A DNA stretch of 64,000 bases from Paenirhizobium selenitireducens ATCC BAA-1503 (GCF_000518785.1 NZ_JAEG01000009.1:124001-188000), one strand, 5' to 3'. Positions 36,535 through 46,955 are shown, numbered from the stretch's first letter. Program-made: numbers and translations. Notes: generated from the letters alone by a model not told the origin.

Positions 36535-37749
36535 ATGTTCGCAGGACACGATCCATTTCTCGTGGCGCTTTCGGTCGCCGTCGCGATTCTGGGCGGCTAT
36601 ACGGGCTTCGGCATTGCGGCCCGCATCCGCACTGCACCGCGCGCCAATCCACGCCTGCTTCTGACCGGCGCGGCCGCCTTTCTGGCAATCGGCATCTGGA
36701 CCATGCATTTCGTCGGCATGCTGGCAGCGCCGATCCCGGCGGACGCGAGCTATCTCGTCCTGCCGACCGTCATCTCCTTCCTGCTGTGTGCCCTGGTGGT
36801 CGGCATCTCGCTGTTCTTCGTCAGCATCGGCAGCCCATCCGAGGGGCGGGTCAGTGCTTCGGCCCTGCTGCTTGGGCTCGGCATCGCCTCGATGCACTAT
36901 GTCGGCATCCACGGACTGGCCGGAGACTTCTCCATCCAGCATGACTACGGCATGCTCGTCCTGTCGGTCGTCATTGCCGTTGCCGCCGCCTATGGAGGCT
37001 TGAAGATCTACCTCGCCCGCCAGGGCGGATTGCGGCTGGCGCTGAGCGCCATCGCCTTCGGCATCGCGGTTTCCGGGATGCACTACACCGCCATGTACGG
37101 CATGCATTTCGTCCCCGCTGCCGCCGGCCATCACCATGAGTTCGGCGGGCTGGTCGCGTCGCCACAACTGCTCTCGCTCGCGGTCGCGCTTCTCTGTTTC
37201 GTCATCGCCGCCGGCTTCCTGCTGTTCCTCGTCCCGGAGCAGCGGCAGAGACTGGCAACGCTCGGACCTGAAGAAACCGACAGCGACACCATCGATCTAC
37301 CGGCCGACCCGGACTACCACCCGCCCCGCTTCGTCGATCAGCCCGCGTCGCGCGGCCTGCCGCTGGGCGGGATCGGCCAGCCGAAGCAGATGCCGGTGAG
37401 CCGTGTTCCCGTGGTCAGCACCGAGGGAACCCTGCTGATCGACGTTTCCGACATCCGCAGCATCCGGGCCGATGCCCACTACACGCTGATTCATGACGGG
37501 CAGCGGGAACGCATGTGCCCCTGGTCGATTTCCGAGGCCGAGGCGCGTCTCGATCCCGCCCTCTTCACCCGCGTCCACCGGAGCCACATCGTCGCGCTGC
37601 CGCATGTCAGCTTCCTGCGCAAGGAAGGCGACGGCGCCATCATCGAGCTTGATGGACCTGTTCCGCACGTGGTTCCGGTCAGCCGGGCGAAGATCGCCGA
37701 GGTCAAGGCACGGCTCGGTCTGGTCCGCGGCGCAGCGATGCGCCAGTAA
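36535..37749 (+). CDS. coxC: MHYT-LytTR one-component regulator of the cox cluster (CoxC/CoxH-like)
   Basis: Membrane-bound sensor and DNA-binding protein of 404 residues. The N-terminal half has about seven membrane helices with the repeated MHYT-type motifs (TMHFVGM, SMHYVGIH, GMHYTAMYGMHF), proposed to bind copper and sense CO or O2. A linker of about 60 residues leads to a C-terminal LytTR DNA-binding domain (LLIDVSDIRSIRADAHYTLI, RVHRSHIVALPHVSFLR). In Afipia (Oligotropha) carboxidovorans CoxC and CoxH share this design. It is encoded directly before coxM, where matching direct repeats are found. Start at 36535, one codon after a TTG. Confidence 0.85.
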   Translation: MFAGHDPFLVALSVAVAILGGYTGFGIAARIRTAPRANPRLLLTGAAAFLAIGIWTMHFVGMLAAPIPADASYLVLPTVISFLLCALVVGISLFFVSIGSPSEGRVSASALLLGLGIASMHYVGIHGLAGDFSIQHDYGMLVLSVVIAVAAAYGGLKIYLARQGGLRLALSAIAFGIAVSGMHYTAMYGMHFVPAAAGHHHEFGGLVASPQLLSLAVALLCFVIAAGFLLFLVPEQRQRLATLGPEETDSDTIDLPADPDYHPPRFVDQPASRGLPLGGIGQPKQMPVSRVPVVSTEGTLLIDVSDIRSIRADAHYTLIHDGQRERMCPWSISEAEARLDPALFTRVHRSHIVALPHVSFLRKEGDGAIIELDGPVPHVVPVSRAKIAEVKARLGLVRGAAMRQ

Positions 37750-37765
37750 GTCAGAACGGCTGACG

Positions 37766-37816
37766 CAGTTCGTGCGGCGATCGCCGCAATTCGTGCGAAA
37801 CAGCGAGATTCGTGAC
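37766..37816 (+). promoter_or_regulatory. triple direct repeat before coxM, candidate LytTR binding array
   Basis: Three same-strand copies: CAGTTCGTGCG (37766-37776), CAATTCGTGCG (37787-37797) and AGATTCGTGAC (37806-37816). The shared core TTCGTG recurs after 21 and then 19 bases, about two helical turns. LytTR regulators such as AlgR and AgrA bind direct repeats with this spacing, and the CO regulator RcoM uses a triplet of repeats before coxM. The repeats end 94 bases before the coxM start. Confidence 0.65.
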
Positions 37817-37910
37817 GGGATCAGCGCCCGCTGCTTGCGCATCATCAGAAGCGCGAACACCCTTCCTCCATCGTTCGTGTCGACGCCCGACCGGCGAATG
37901 GGAGGAAACC

Positions 37911-38777
37911 ATGATACCAGGCGAATTCGAATACCATCGGCCAGCAACGCTCGCCGATGCGGTGAAACTATTGTCCGAGCTCGGCGAGGAAGCCAGGCCG
38001 CTCGCCGGTGGCCACAGCCTGATCCCGATGATGAAGCTGCGCTTCGCGACGCCCGAGCACCTGATCGATCTTGGTGCCATCGGCCAGCTCAAGGGCATCT
38101 GTCGCGACGCCAATGCGCTGGTGATCGGGGCGATGACCACGCAGCACGACATCATCGCTTCCGCGGACATCGCCTCCTATCTGCCGCTCCTTAAAGAGAC
38201 CGCGCTGATGATTGCCGATCCGCAGGTTCGCTATGTCGGCACGCTGGGCGGCAATGTCGCCAATGGCGATCCGGGCAACGACATGCCGGCGGTGATGATG
38301 GCGCTTGGCGCCAGCTATCGTCTGGAAGGACCGGACGGCACCCGCGATGTACCCGCCACCGATTTCTACCAGGGCGCCTATTTCACCGCGCTCGAACCCG
38401 GAGAGATCCTGACCGCCATCTCCATCCCGGTTCCGCCGTCTGGCCATGGCTATGCCTACGAGAAGCTGAAGCGCAAGGTCGGCGACTATGCCACTGCGGC
38501 AGCGGCCGTGACCCTCACCATGGCGGGCGGCAAGGTCGCTGCCTGTTCGATCGCGCTCACCAACCTGTCCGAGACGCCTTTGCTGGCGCAGGCGGCGGCG
38601 CAAGCCGTGATCGGAACGAGCCTGGATGACGCCGCACTGAAGGCCGCGGCAACAGCGGCACGCGCGGTGATGAACCCGGCGGCCGATGCGCGCGGCACGA
38701 GCGAATATCGCATCCATGTCGGCGGCATCATGGTCATGCGGGCGCTGCAGCGCGCTGCAAGCCGTGCAGCGGCCTGA
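37911..38777 (+). CDS. coxM: aerobic CO dehydrogenase, medium FAD subunit
   Basis: Passes electrons from the iron-sulfur subunit through FAD to the quinone pool. The 288 residues equal the length I recall for CoxM. FAD is bound by [13 protein letters not shown] and [16 protein letters not shown], the two family motifs. The C-terminal CO-dehydrogenase flavoprotein domain begins near [15 protein letters not shown]. Start at 37911 behind GGGAGGAAA. The first structural gene, 14 bases before coxS. Confidence 0.94.
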   Translation: MIPGEFEYHRPATLADAVKLLSELGEEARPLAGGHSLIPMMKLRFATPEHLIDLGAIGQLKGICRDANALVIGAMTTQHDIIASADIASYLPLLKETALMIADPQVRYVGTLGGNVANGDPGNDMPAVMMALGASYRLEGPDGTRDVPATDFYQGAYFTALEPGEILTAISIPVPPSGHGYAYEKLKRKVGDYATAAAAVTLTMAGGKVAACSIALTNLSETPLLAQAAAQAVIGTSLDDAALKAAATAARAVMNPAADARGTSEYRIHVGGIMVMRALQRAASRAAA

Positions 38778-38791
38778 GGAGGAAGAAGACT

Positions 38792-39292
38792 ATGGCAAAG
38801 ACCCATGTGAAGATGGTGGTGAACGGAGCTGAGGTCGAAGGCCTCGTCGAACCCCGCACCCTGCTCATCCATTTCATCCGCGAACAGCTACTGTTGACCG
38901 GCGCGCATATCGGCTGCGAGACGACCCATTGCGGCGCCTGCACCGTCGACATCGACGGGCGTTCGGTGAAGAGCTGCACCATGTTCGCCGTGCAGGCGAA
39001 CGGCACCGACATCACGACGATCGAAGGCATTGCCAATGCCGACGGTACGCTTTCGGCGCTGCAGGAAGGCTTCCGGCAGATGCACGGGCTGCAATGCGGC
39101 TTCTGCACCCCCGGCATGATCGTGCGGGCGCACCGCCTGCTGCAGGAAAACCCCAACCCGACCGAAGAAGAGATCCGCTTCGGCATCGCCGGCAATCTCT
39201 GTCGCTGCACCGGCTACCAGAACATCGTCAAGGCGATCCAGTACGCCGCCGCCAAGATCAACGGGACCGATTTCCAGGAGGCAGCAGAATGA
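38792..39292 (+). CDS. coxS: aerobic CO dehydrogenase, small [2Fe-2S] subunit
   Basis: Carries two [2Fe-2S] clusters linking the molybdenum centre to FAD. 166 residues. The plant-ferredoxin-type cluster uses C42, C47, C50 and C62; the second uses C102, C105, C137 and C139 (QCGFCTPG and LCRCTGYQ). All eight ligands are present. The stop overlaps the coxL start (ATGA), so S and L are translationally coupled. Confidence 0.95.
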   Translation: MAKTHVKMVVNGAEVEGLVEPRTLLIHFIREQLLLTGAHIGCETTHCGACTVDIDGRSVKSCTMFAVQANGTDITTIEGIANADGTLSALQEGFRQMHGLQCGFCTPGMIVRAHRLLQENPNPTEEEIRFGIAGNLCRCTGYQNIVKAIQYAAAKINGTDFQEAAE

Positions 39293-41709
39293 ACGACATG
39301 ACTCCCACGCGGGAAGAGAGAGAAGCCCGCCTCGAAGGTATGGGCTGCAAGCGCAAGCGCGTCGAGGATATCAGGTTCACCCAGGGCAAGGGCAACTACG
39401 TCGACGACGTGAAGCTGCCCGGCATGCTGCACGGTGACTTCGTCCGCTCGCCGCACGCCCATGCGCGCATCAAGTCGATCAATGTGGAAAAGGCGCTCAA
39501 GGTGCCCGGTGTGCTTGCGGTCCTGACCGCGGAAACGCTGAAGACCGTCAACCTCGCCTGGATGCCGACTCTCGCCGGCGACGTGCAGATGGTGCTGGCC
39601 GACGGCAAGGTGCTGTTCCAGAACCAGGAAGTGGCCTTCGTCGTCGCCACCGACCGCTATGCCGCCGACGACGGTATCGGAGCGGTGGAGGTCGAGTACG
39701 AGGCTCTGCCTCCCCTGATCGATCCCTTCACCGCAATGAATGCGGATGCGCCCGTGCTGCGCGAAGATCTCGCCGGCAAGACGGAAGGGGCGCACGGCCC
39801 CCGCAAGCACCACAACCACATCTTCGAATGGACGGTCGGCGACCGGGAACTGACGGATCTCGCCTTCGACAAGGCGGAGGTGACGATCAAGGAGATGATC
39901 TCCTATCACCGCACCCACCCTTCGCCGCTCGAAACCTGCCAGTGCGTCTGCTCCTTCGACAAGATCAAGGGCGAGCTGACCATCTGGGGCACGTTCCAGG
40001 CGCCGCATGTCATCCGCACGGTCGTGGCCCTGATCTCGAAGATCCCCGAGCACAAGATCCATGTCATCGCGCCGGATATCGGCGGTGGCTTCGGCAACAA
40101 GGTCGGCGCCTATCCGGGCTATATCTGTGCAGCAGTCGCCACGATCGTCACCGGCAAGCCGGTGAAATGGGTCGAGGACCGGATGGAGAACCTCACCACG
40201 ACGTCCTTCGCCCGCGACTATCACATGACGACGGAGATCGCCGCCACGAAGGAAGGCAAGGTGACGGGGCTGCGCGTCCACGTGCTCGCCGACCACGGCG
40301 CCTTCGACGCCTGCGCCGACCCATCGAAATGGCCGGCCGGCTTCATGAACATCGTCACCGGCTCCTACGACTTCCCCGTCGCGCATCTGGCCGTCGACGG
40401 CGTCTATACCAACAAGGCGCCGGGCGGCGTCGCCTATCGCTGCTCCTTCCGGGTGACGGAGGCCGCCTATTGCATCGAGCGCGGCATGGACATCCTGGCG
40501 CAGAAGCTCGGCATGGATCCGGCCGAGCTAAGGCTGAAGAACTTCATCAAGGCGGAGCAGTTCCCCTATCACTCGGCGCTCGGCTGGGAATATGATTCGG
40601 GCGATTATCACACCGCCATGAAGAAGGGCATGGAGACCATCGACTACGCGGGTCTCCGGCGCGAGCAGGCGGAAAAGCGCGAAGCCTTCAAGCGCGGCGA
40701 AACCCGCGAGATCATGGGCGTCGGCGTCTCCTTCTTCACAGAAATCGTCGGTGCGGGCCCGTCTAAAAACTGCGACATCCTCGGCATCGCCATGTTCGAC
40801 AGTTGCGAGATCCGCCTGCATCCGACCGGCTCGGGCATTGCCCGCGTCGGTACCAAGAGCCAGGGCCAGGGCCACGAGACGACCTGGGCACAGATCATCG
40901 CCACCGAGATCGGTATCCCCGCCGACGACATCATGGTCGAGGAAGGCAATACCGATACGGCGCCTTACGGCCTCGGCACCTACGGCTCGCGCTCGACGCC
41001 GGTCGCCGGCGCCGCGATCGCCCTTGCGGCCCGCAAGATCCGCGCCAAGGCGCAGATGATCGCGGCCTATATGCTGGAAGTGCACGAGGGCGACCTCGAA
41101 TGGGATGTCGACGGCTTCCGGGTGAAGGGCCTTCCGGAGAAATACAAGTCGATGAAGGACATCTGCTGGGCGGCCTATCACAGCGTGCCGCCAGGCATGG
41201 AGCCGGGTCTCGAGGCGGTCAGCTACTATGATCCGCCGAACATGACCTATCCCTTCGGCGCCTATTTCTGCGTGATGAACATCGATGTCGATACCGGGGT
41301 CTACAAGATCCGCCGCTTCTACGCGCTGGACGATTGTGGCACCCGCATCAATCCGATGATCATCGAGGGGCAGGTGCATGGCGGGCTGACTGAAGCCTTC
41401 GCAATCGCGATGGGACAGGAGATCCGCTACGACGCCACCGGCAACGTGCTCGGCGGCTCGTTCATGGACTTCTTCATCCCGACCGCGGTCGAGACGCCGC
41501 ATTGGGAAACCGACCATACCGTCACCCCCTCGCCGCATCATCCGATCGGCGCCAAGGGTGTCGGCGAAAGCCCCAATGTCGGCGGCGTGCCGGCTTTCTC
41601 CAACGCCGTCAACGACGCCTTCTCCTTCCTCGGGTCTACGCATATCCAGATGCCCCACGACTTCTGGCGCAACTGGGAAGCGGCGAAGTCGCTGGGGCTG
41701 ACGGGCTGA
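39289..41709 (+). CDS. coxL: aerobic CO dehydrogenase, large Mo-Cu subunit, form I
   Basis: Catalytic subunit oxidising CO with water to CO2 at a Mo-S-Cu centre with molybdopterin cytosine dinucleotide. 806 residues, close to the 809 of Afipia CoxL. The active-site loop is AYRCSFR with Cys385, the copper ligand that defines true (form I) CO dehydrogenases; form II enzymes have AYRGAGR. The catalytic Glu760 is in [11 protein letters not shown]. Cofactor motifs [10 protein letters not shown] and [10 protein letters not shown] are kept. The ATG at 39289 overlaps coxS; the longer frame to 38929 is a shadow. Confidence 0.96.
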   Translation: MNDMTPTREEREARLEGMGCKRKRVEDIRFTQGKGNYVDDVKLPGMLHGDFVRSPHAHARIKSINVEKALKVPGVLAVLTAETLKTVNLAWMPTLAGDVQMVLADGKVLFQNQEVAFVVATDRYAADDGIGAVEVEYEALPPLIDPFTAMNADAPVLREDLAGKTEGAHGPRKHHNHIFEWTVGDRELTDLAFDKAEVTIKEMISYHRTHPSPLETCQCVCSFDKIKGELTIWGTFQAPHVIRTVVALISKIPEHKIHVIAPDIGGGFGNKVGAYPGYICAAVATIVTGKPVKWVEDRMENLTTTSFARDYHMTTEIAATKEGKVTGLRVHVLADHGAFDACADPSKWPAGFMNIVTGSYDFPVAHLAVDGVYTNKAPGGVAYRCSFRVTEAAYCIERGMDILAQKLGMDPAELRLKNFIKAEQFPYHSALGWEYDSGDYHTAMKKGMETIDYAGLRREQAEKREAFKRGETREIMGVGVSFFTEIVGAGPSKNCDILGIAMFDSCEIRLHPTGSGIARVGTKSQGQGHETTWAQIIATEIGIPADDIMVEEGNTDTAPYGLGTYGSRSTPVAGAAIALAARKIRAKAQMIAAYMLEVHEGDLEWDVDGFRVKGLPEKYKSMKDICWAAYHSVPPGMEPGLEAVSYYDPPNMTYPFGAYFCVMNIDVDTGVYKIRRFYALDDCGTRINPMIIEGQVHGGLTEAFAIAMGQEIRYDATGNVLGGSFMDFFIPTAVETPHWETDHTVTPSPHHPIGAKGVGESPNVGGVPAFSNAVNDAFSFLGSTHIQMPHDFWRNWEAAKSLGLTG

Positions 41710-41728
41710 GGGAGGCGACGAGAAAAGG

Positions 41729-41857
41729 CCCTCTCTGGCCTGCCGGCCATCTCCCCCACAAGGGGGGAGAAGACCGAGCCGAAAGCGCTCGCTTTTATCC
41801 GCCGAGGGTTCGGCTGGGTTAAGCCCTCCCCCTTGTGGGGAGGGTTGGGAGGGGAGT
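41729..41857. repeat. rhizobial palindromic element between coxL and coxD
   Basis: The 222-base gap holds two facing palindromes: CATCTCCCCCACAAGGGGGG near 41750-41769 and CCTCCCCCTTGTGGGGAGGG near 41825-41844. They are inverse to each other over CCCCACAAGGGGG. The middle has an inner GCGAG/CTCGC-type stem. It is of the same class as the elements at 13142 and 18485 and separates the structural MSL genes from the maturation genes DEFG. Confidence 0.65.
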
Positions 41858-41931
41858 GTTTCCCCGCCCTGTGGGGCAAGCCGGCAGTCAGGCCGTGCGT
41901 TCTGTGACCATCGAAAGAAGCGATACGAACC

Positions 41932-42810
41932 ATGAGCAAGCTCAACCGCGATGAAATCGCATCAGGACTTTCCAGGGTCGGCTACGTCGCAGACGGCGAG
42001 CTGGCGACGGCGATTTCGCTCATGGCCTTTCTCAGGCGGCCCCTGCTCCTCGAGGGCGAGGCCGGGGTCGGCAAGACGGCAGTGGCGGCTGCCCTTGCCG
42101 ACCTCTACGACACCAGACTCATCCGGCTGCAATGCTATGAAGGGCTCGACCAGTCGGCGGCGCTCTACGAATGGAACTACCAGCGGCAATTGCTGGCGAT
42201 CCAGGCGCATCAGGGTCGCGGCGCGGTCGAGATCGAGGACGAGATCTTTTCGGAAAAATACCTGCTGGAACGGCCGCTGCTGGCGGCGATCCGCCAGCCA
42301 AAGGCGCCGGTCCTGCTGATCGACGAGGTGGACCGGGCGGACGAGGAGTTCGAGGCCTTCCTGCTGGAGGTGCTCTCCGAATTCCAGGTCTCCATTCCCG
42401 AACTCGGCACGATCCGGGCGACGACCATCCCGCATGTGGTGCTGACCTCGAACGGGACGCGCGAGCTTTCCGATGCGCTGCGCCGCCGCTGTCTCTATCA
42501 CTATGTCGACTATCCCGAGCCCGACCGCGAGGCGCGCATCATCATGGCGCATCTCGCCGGCATCGGCGCCTCGCTGGCGCTGCAGATCGCCCGCATGGTC
42601 GAGGCGATCCGCAAGGAGGATCTGCGCAAGGTTCCGGGCGTTGCCGAAACGCTCGACTGGGCGGCCGCACTGGTGGGCCTGAAGCTCCGCGACCTGCACG
42701 ACGATCCGGAGGCTTTGCACGACACGCTGCTCTGCCTGCTGAAGACCCGCGAGGACAGGACGCGGATCAGCCGCGAGGTGACCGAACGCCTGCTCGGGAG
42801 GGTCGCATGA
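41932..42810 (+). CDS. coxD: CoxD, MoxR-type AAA+ ATPase for Mo-Cu centre maturation
   Basis: ATPase needed to insert sulfur and then copper into the CoxL active site. 292 residues. Walker A is GEAGVGKT, Walker B VLLIDEVDRADEEFE, and sensor 1 lies in VLTSNGTRELSDALRRR, which also holds the arginine finger. Works with CoxE. Start at 41932 after the palindromic element. Its stop overlaps the coxE start (ATGA). Confidence 0.93.
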   Translation: MSKLNRDEIASGLSRVGYVADGELATAISLMAFLRRPLLLEGEAGVGKTAVAAALADLYDTRLIRLQCYEGLDQSAALYEWNYQRQLLAIQAHQGRGAVEIEDEIFSEKYLLERPLLAAIRQPKAPVLLIDEVDRADEEFEAFLLEVLSEFQVSIPELGTIRATTIPHVVLTSNGTRELSDALRRRCLYHYVDYPEPDREARIIMAHLAGIGASLALQIARMVEAIRKEDLRKVPGVAETLDWAAALVGLKLRDLHDDPEALHDTLLCLLKTREDRTRISREVTERLLGRVA

Positions 42811-44012
42811 GCTGTTGCGGCCAGCCGATGAACCAGGACGAAATGGATGCCGTCTCCGGGCTGGTGTCGGAGAAGCTTGCAGCCTTTCTCAAGACGCTGC
42901 GGGACAATGCCTTTGCCGTGGGGCTCTCCGAGGGCAAGGATGCGGCCGCGCTGATGGCGGCCGGCTATGCGACCCGTCCATCGCTGTTGCGGCAGGCCTT
43001 CAAGCAGTTGTTCTGCGCCCGAAAGAGTGAATGGCAGCGGTTCGACGGGTTGTTCGACGCCTTCTGGCTGGCAAAACGGGTGCGCGGACGTTCCGCCGTT
43101 TCCGGCACGCCGTTGCCCTCTGCCAACCCCGCGCTCAAGGGCCTGCAGGACCCACAGGCATCGCATCAAGGCAACGAGGCAACCGACCAGGTTCCATCTT
43201 CGGGCGAAGACGGCGCGGACCAGTCCGGCGAAGGCCGGATGGAAGGCGCCTCCGTCATCGAGAACATTGCCAGGACCGATTTCCGCAAGCTTGCCAACCC
43301 GGAAGAAATCGAGCGCGCCCATGCCGTCGCCGCGCAACTGGCGCGCGCCATGCAGGCCCGCCTGACGCGGCGCGACCTGGCGCGCAGACACGGCTATCGC
43401 ATCGACCTGCGCCGCACCATTCACAGCAATATCGCCCACGGCGGCGTGCCGGTGTCGCTGGTGATGCGCGAGCGGCGCGAAAAGCCGCTCAGGCTCGTGC
43501 TGCTGCTCGACGCATCCGGATCGATGAGCATGTATACCGGCGTCTTCCTGCGCTTCATCCACGGCGTGCTCGACAATTTCCGCGAGGCCGAGGCCTTCCT
43601 GTTCCACACACACCTCGCGCATGTCTCCGACGCGATGAAGGAGCGCGACCCGGCCCGCGCGCTCGACCGGCTGTCGATGATGGCGCAAGGGTCCGGCGGC
43701 GGGACGCGGATCGGCGACTGCCTGGCGACGTTCAACCACCACCATGCCGCCCGCGTCATCCATTCGCGCACCTGCGTGATGATCGTGTCCGACGGCTATG
43801 AGACCGGCAACGCGGCAAAGCTCGGCTTAGAGATGGCGGCGCTCGGCCGGCGCTGCCGGCGCATCGTCTGGCTCAATCCGATGATGGGCTGGGACGGCTA
43901 CGCGCCGGAGGCCGCCGGCATCAAGGCGGCGCTACCGCATGTCGATCTGCACGCGCCGGCCCATTCGCTGGAGAGCCTCGCGGCGCTCGAACCCTATCTG
44001 GCCAGATTGTGA
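42807..44012 (+). CDS. coxE: CoxE, VWA-domain protein for CO dehydrogenase maturation
   Basis: Partner of CoxD in building the Mo-Cu centre. 401 residues. The C-terminal half is a von Willebrand A domain with the metal-ion-dependent site DASGSMS, and later GSGGGTRIGD and IVSDGYETG. The N-terminal half is helical, with a low-complexity linker (QGNEATDQVPSSGEDGADQS). Start at 42807 in overlap with coxD. The MIDAS residues are intact, so it should be functional. Confidence 0.92.
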   Translation: MSCCGQPMNQDEMDAVSGLVSEKLAAFLKTLRDNAFAVGLSEGKDAAALMAAGYATRPSLLRQAFKQLFCARKSEWQRFDGLFDAFWLAKRVRGRSAVSGTPLPSANPALKGLQDPQASHQGNEATDQVPSSGEDGADQSGEGRMEGASVIENIARTDFRKLANPEEIERAHAVAAQLARAMQARLTRRDLARRHGYRIDLRRTIHSNIAHGGVPVSLVMRERREKPLRLVLLLDASGSMSMYTGVFLRFIHGVLDNFREAEAFLFHTHLAHVSDAMKERDPARALDRLSMMAQGSGGGTRIGDCLATFNHHHAARVIHSRTCVMIVSDGYETGNAAKLGLEMAALGRRCRRIVWLNPMMGWDGYAPEAAGIKAALPHVDLHAPAHSLESLAALEPYLARL

Positions 44013-44023
44013 AGGAGGCGAGC

Positions 44024-44857
44024 ATGACAATGCATGTCGATGTGATGGATCTCATGGCGAAACTCAAATCGTCGGAAGAGGCCTTCGTGCTGGCGACCGT
44101 GGTCAGGACGGTCTCGGTGACGGCGGCAAAGGCCGGGGCAAAGGCGATCATCCGGCCGGACGGCACGATCGCCGCCGGCTGGATCGGCGGCGGCTGCGCG
44201 CGCGGAGCCGTTCTGCGGGCCGCGACCCAGTCGCTGCGCGACGGCAAGGCACGGCTGGTCTCGATCCAACCCGGCGACCTGCTGGCCGATCTCGGCGTCA
44301 AACCCGGCGAGGCGCACGGCGGCGTGCAGTTCGCCCGCAACATGTGCCCGAGCCAGGGCACCATGGACGTCTTCGTCGAGCCGGTGCTGCCGCGCCCGTC
44401 TCTCATCGTATTCGGGGCAAGCCCGGTGGCGCTGGCGCTCGCCGCGCAGGCCCGCCCGCTCGGTTTCAACGTGACACTGGCGGCGCCTGCGGACGATCTC
44501 GTCGAGGCGCCGGAGGCCGACCATCTCGTCGACGGTTTTACCATCGAGCCCGAGACCAGGGGCGAGCGTTATCTCGTGGTCTCGACGCAAGGACGGGGCG
44601 ACGAAGCGGCGCTCAAGGCCGCAGTCGCCGCCGAGGCCGACTATATCGGCTTCGTCGGCAGCCATCGGAAGATGGCGGCGCTGAAGCAGGAGCTTGCGGA
44701 ATCCGGCATCGGACCCAACGCTCTCGATCGGGTGAAGGGACCGGCCGGGCTCGATCTCGGCGCGATCACCCCGGAGGAGATCGCGCTCTCGGTACTCGCA
44801 GAAATCATTTCGATCCGCCGTCGCGGCCAGCGCGGCGAGACGGCACAACAGGCTTAG
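44024..44857 (+). CDS. coxF: CoxF, XdhC-family molybdenum-cofactor maturation protein
   Basis: Accessory protein of the XdhC/CoxF family, which binds the molybdenum cofactor and assists its sulfuration and insertion. 277 residues from the ATG at 44024, which has GGAGG 5 bases upstream; a GTG at 44009 overlaps coxE and is a less likely start. Landmarks are GWIGGGCARGAVLRAA, HGGVQFARNMCPSQGTMDV, FGASPVALALAAQARPLG and DYIGFVGSHRKMAAL, in family order. Confidence 0.9.
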   Translation: MTMHVDVMDLMAKLKSSEEAFVLATVVRTVSVTAAKAGAKAIIRPDGTIAAGWIGGGCARGAVLRAATQSLRDGKARLVSIQPGDLLADLGVKPGEAHGGVQFARNMCPSQGTMDVFVEPVLPRPSLIVFGASPVALALAAQARPLGFNVTLAAPADDLVEAPEADHLVDGFTIEPETRGERYLVVSTQGRGDEAALKAAVAAEADYIGFVGSHRKMAALKQELAESGIGPNALDRVKGPAGLDLGAITPEEIALSVLAEIISIRRRGQRGETAQQA

Positions 44858-44874
44858 GGAAGAGGAAGCGTATC

Positions 44875-45333
44875 ATGGACATGAGTGGCAGCGAACGGAT
44901 CGAAGCCCCGGTCGAGGCGGTTTGGCAGGCCTTGAACGACCCGGAGATCCTGCGTCAGGCAATCCCCGGCTGCGAGAGCCTGGACAAGACCTCCGACACA
45001 GGAATGACGGCCAAGGTCGTGTTGAAGGTCGGTCCGATCAAGGCGAAGTTCGAGGGTGCGGTCGAGCTGCAGAACCTCAATCCGCCGAACTCGTACACGA
45101 TTGCCGGCGAAGGAAAGGGCGGACTTGCGGGCTTTGCGAAGGGCGGGGCAGATGTCTCGCTTGCCGCCGACGGGCCGGATGCGACGATCCTGTCCTACAC
45201 GGTGAAGGCCGAGGTCGGCGGCAAGATCGCCCAGCTGGGCAGCCGGCTCATCGATTCGACCTCGAAAAAACTGGCTGGCGAGTTCTTCGCCAAGTTCGGC
45301 CAGCTGGTCGGCAATTCGGTCGCTACCGCCTGA
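44875..45333 (+). CDS. coxG: CoxG, membrane-recruitment/quinone-coupling SRPBCC protein
   Basis: 152-residue START/SRPBCC-fold protein. CoxG attaches CO dehydrogenase to the membrane and, from work on the mycobacterial system, delivers menaquinone. The opening GSERIEAPVEAVWQALNDPEIL and the NSYTIAGEGKGGLAGFAKGGADV segment are typical. The start is 44875 behind GAGGAAG; an ATG two codons later is possible. The usual long C-terminal hydrophobic tail is short here. Last gene of the cox cluster. Confidence 0.9.
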   Translation: MDMSGSERIEAPVEAVWQALNDPEILRQAIPGCESLDKTSDTGMTAKVVLKVGPIKAKFEGAVELQNLNPPNSYTIAGEGKGGLAGFAKGGADVSLAADGPDATILSYTVKAEVGGKIAQLGSRLIDSTSKKLAGEFFAKFGQLVGNSVATA

Positions 45334-45373
45334 GCGGGTTGCGCGCCGCGGTGGCCTTCGAGCCTTTGCAGCG

Positions 45374-45396
45374 CGCGATTCTCAATCGCGTTTCGT
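45374..45396 (+). terminator. terminator-like hairpin between coxG and glpK
   Basis: CGCGATT (45374-45380), loop CTC, AATCGCG (45384-45390), then TTTCGT. It ends the cox transcript and overlaps the last codons of the convergent glpK gene. Confidence 0.5.
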
Positions 45397-46878
45397 GAGG
45401 CAGCGCGCGACGCAATCGCGCCATCCGGCGACGGCCATCTGACGCTCCGCGTCGTCCATGCCCGGCTCGAAGCGGCGATCGCGCTTCCAATGCTCGGAAA
45501 AGCCCTTCTGATCCGGCCAGATGCCGGCGCGGGAGCCGGCAAGCCAGGCGGCACCGAGAACCGTGGTCTCGAGGATCTGCGGACGGTCGACAGGTGCGGC
45601 CAGGATGTCGGCGAGGCGCTGCATGGTCCAGTTCGACGCGACCATGCCGCCGTCGACACGCAGCACGGTCTTGTCGCTCGCGCCCTCCCAGTCCTTCTTC
45701 ATCGCCTCGAGCAGATCATAGGTCTGGTAGGCGACGCTTTCGAGAACGGCGCGGGCGAACTCGGCGGGGCCGGTGTTACGCGTCATCCCGAACATCGCGC
45801 CGCGGGCCTCGGCATCCCAATAGGGTGCGCCAAGCCCGGTGAAGGCCGGCACCAGATAGACGCGCTGGTGCGGGTCGGCCTTGGCGGCCAGCCCGTCGGT
45901 CTCGGCCGAACTGCCGATGAAGCCCAGGCTGTCGCGCAGCCATTGCACGGCAGCACCAGCAATGAAGATCGAACCCTCCAGCGCATAGGTCGTCTCGCCG
46001 TTCAGCCGATAGGCGATCGTCGTCAGCAGCCGGTTGGAGGATGCGACGCGGTCGGTTCCCGTGTTCAAGAGCGCAAAGCATCCGGTGCCATAGGTCGACT
46101 TCATCATGCCGGGCTCGAAACAGGCATTGCCGATCACGGCCGCCTGCTGGTCGCCGGCAACGCCGAGGATCGGGATTTTGGCACCGAAGATCTCCTGGTC
46201 GGTCACGCCGAACTCGTCGGCGCAGTCCTTGACCTCAGGCAGCATGGCGCGCGGGATGGCCAGGATGTCGAGTAGTTCGTCGTCGAAGCGGTTCTCGCCG
46301 ATGTCGTAGATCAGCGTGCGCGAGGCATTGGTGGCGTCGGTCGCGTGCACGCGGCCGGCCGTCATCCTGAAGATGAGCCAGCTATCGACCGTGCCGAAGC
46401 AGACCTCGCCTTTTTCTGCACGGGCGCGCAGCCCTTCGACCGAATTGAGCATCCAGGCAAGCTTGGTGCCGGAAAAATACGGATCGAGCAGCAGGCCCGT
46501 CTTGGCGGTGAAGAGCGGTTCCAGGCCCTTGGCCTTCAGCTCCTCGCAGAAACGGGCGGTGCGGCGATCCTGCCAGACGATGGCGCGATGGAGGGGTTCG
46601 CCGGTCTTGCGGTCCCAGACCACGGCGGTTTCGCGCTGGTTGGTGATGCCGATCGCGGTGATGTCGCGCAGCGTGATCCCGGCCTTGGCGACCGCCATGC
46701 GGGTGGTCGAAAGCACGCTCTGCCAGATCTCCTCAGCATCGTGTTCGACCCAGCCTGAGTCGGGGAAGAACTGGGTGAATTCCAGCTGGGCGACCCCGAC
46801 GATCTGCATGTCCTGGTCGAAAACCATGGACCGGGTCGATGTGGTTCCCTGGTCGATTGCCAGAATATATCCGCTCAT
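45382..46878 (-). CDS. glpK: glycerol kinase
   Basis: ATP-dependent phosphorylation of glycerol to glycerol-3-phosphate; FGGY kinase of 498 residues. The phosphate motif is [13 protein letters not shown] at the N-terminus. [19 protein letters not shown] and the ATP-binding [14 protein letters not shown] are typical, with [12 protein letters not shown] near the C-terminus. Last gene of the nine-gene glp locus, 77 bases after glpV. Confidence 0.95.
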   Translation of the reverse strand: MSGYILAIDQGTTSTRSMVFDQDMQIVGVAQLEFTQFFPDSGWVEHDAEEIWQSVLSTTRMAVAKAGITLRDITAIGITNQRETAVVWDRKTGEPLHRAIVWQDRRTARFCEELKAKGLEPLFTAKTGLLLDPYFSGTKLAWMLNSVEGLRARAEKGEVCFGTVDSWLIFRMTAGRVHATDATNASRTLIYDIGENRFDDELLDILAIPRAMLPEVKDCADEFGVTDQEIFGAKIPILGVAGDQQAAVIGNACFEPGMMKSTYGTGCFALLNTGTDRVASSNRLLTTIAYRLNGETTYALEGSIFIAGAAVQWLRDSLGFIGSSAETDGLAAKADPHQRVYLVPAFTGLGAPYWDAEARGAMFGMTRNTGPAEFARAVLESVAYQTYDLLEAMKKDWEGASDKTVLRVDGGMVASNWTMQRLADILAAPVDRPQILETTVLGAAWLAGSRAGIWPDQKGFSEHWKRDRRFEPGMDDAERQMAVAGWRDCVARCLTKRD

Positions 46879-46955
46879 CGGGCTTTCGTCTCCTTGGATG
46901 AAGACCGGGGCGCGTGGTTCGCGCCCCGGTCCTTTGTCATGCTAACGAGGGAAGA

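Noticed and set aside
39289..41709. CoxL as a form II CoxL-like or xanthine dehydrogenase-type enzyme
   Set aside because: The active-site loop is AYRCSFR with the copper-binding Cys, not AYRGAGR, and the form I accessory genes DEFG are present.
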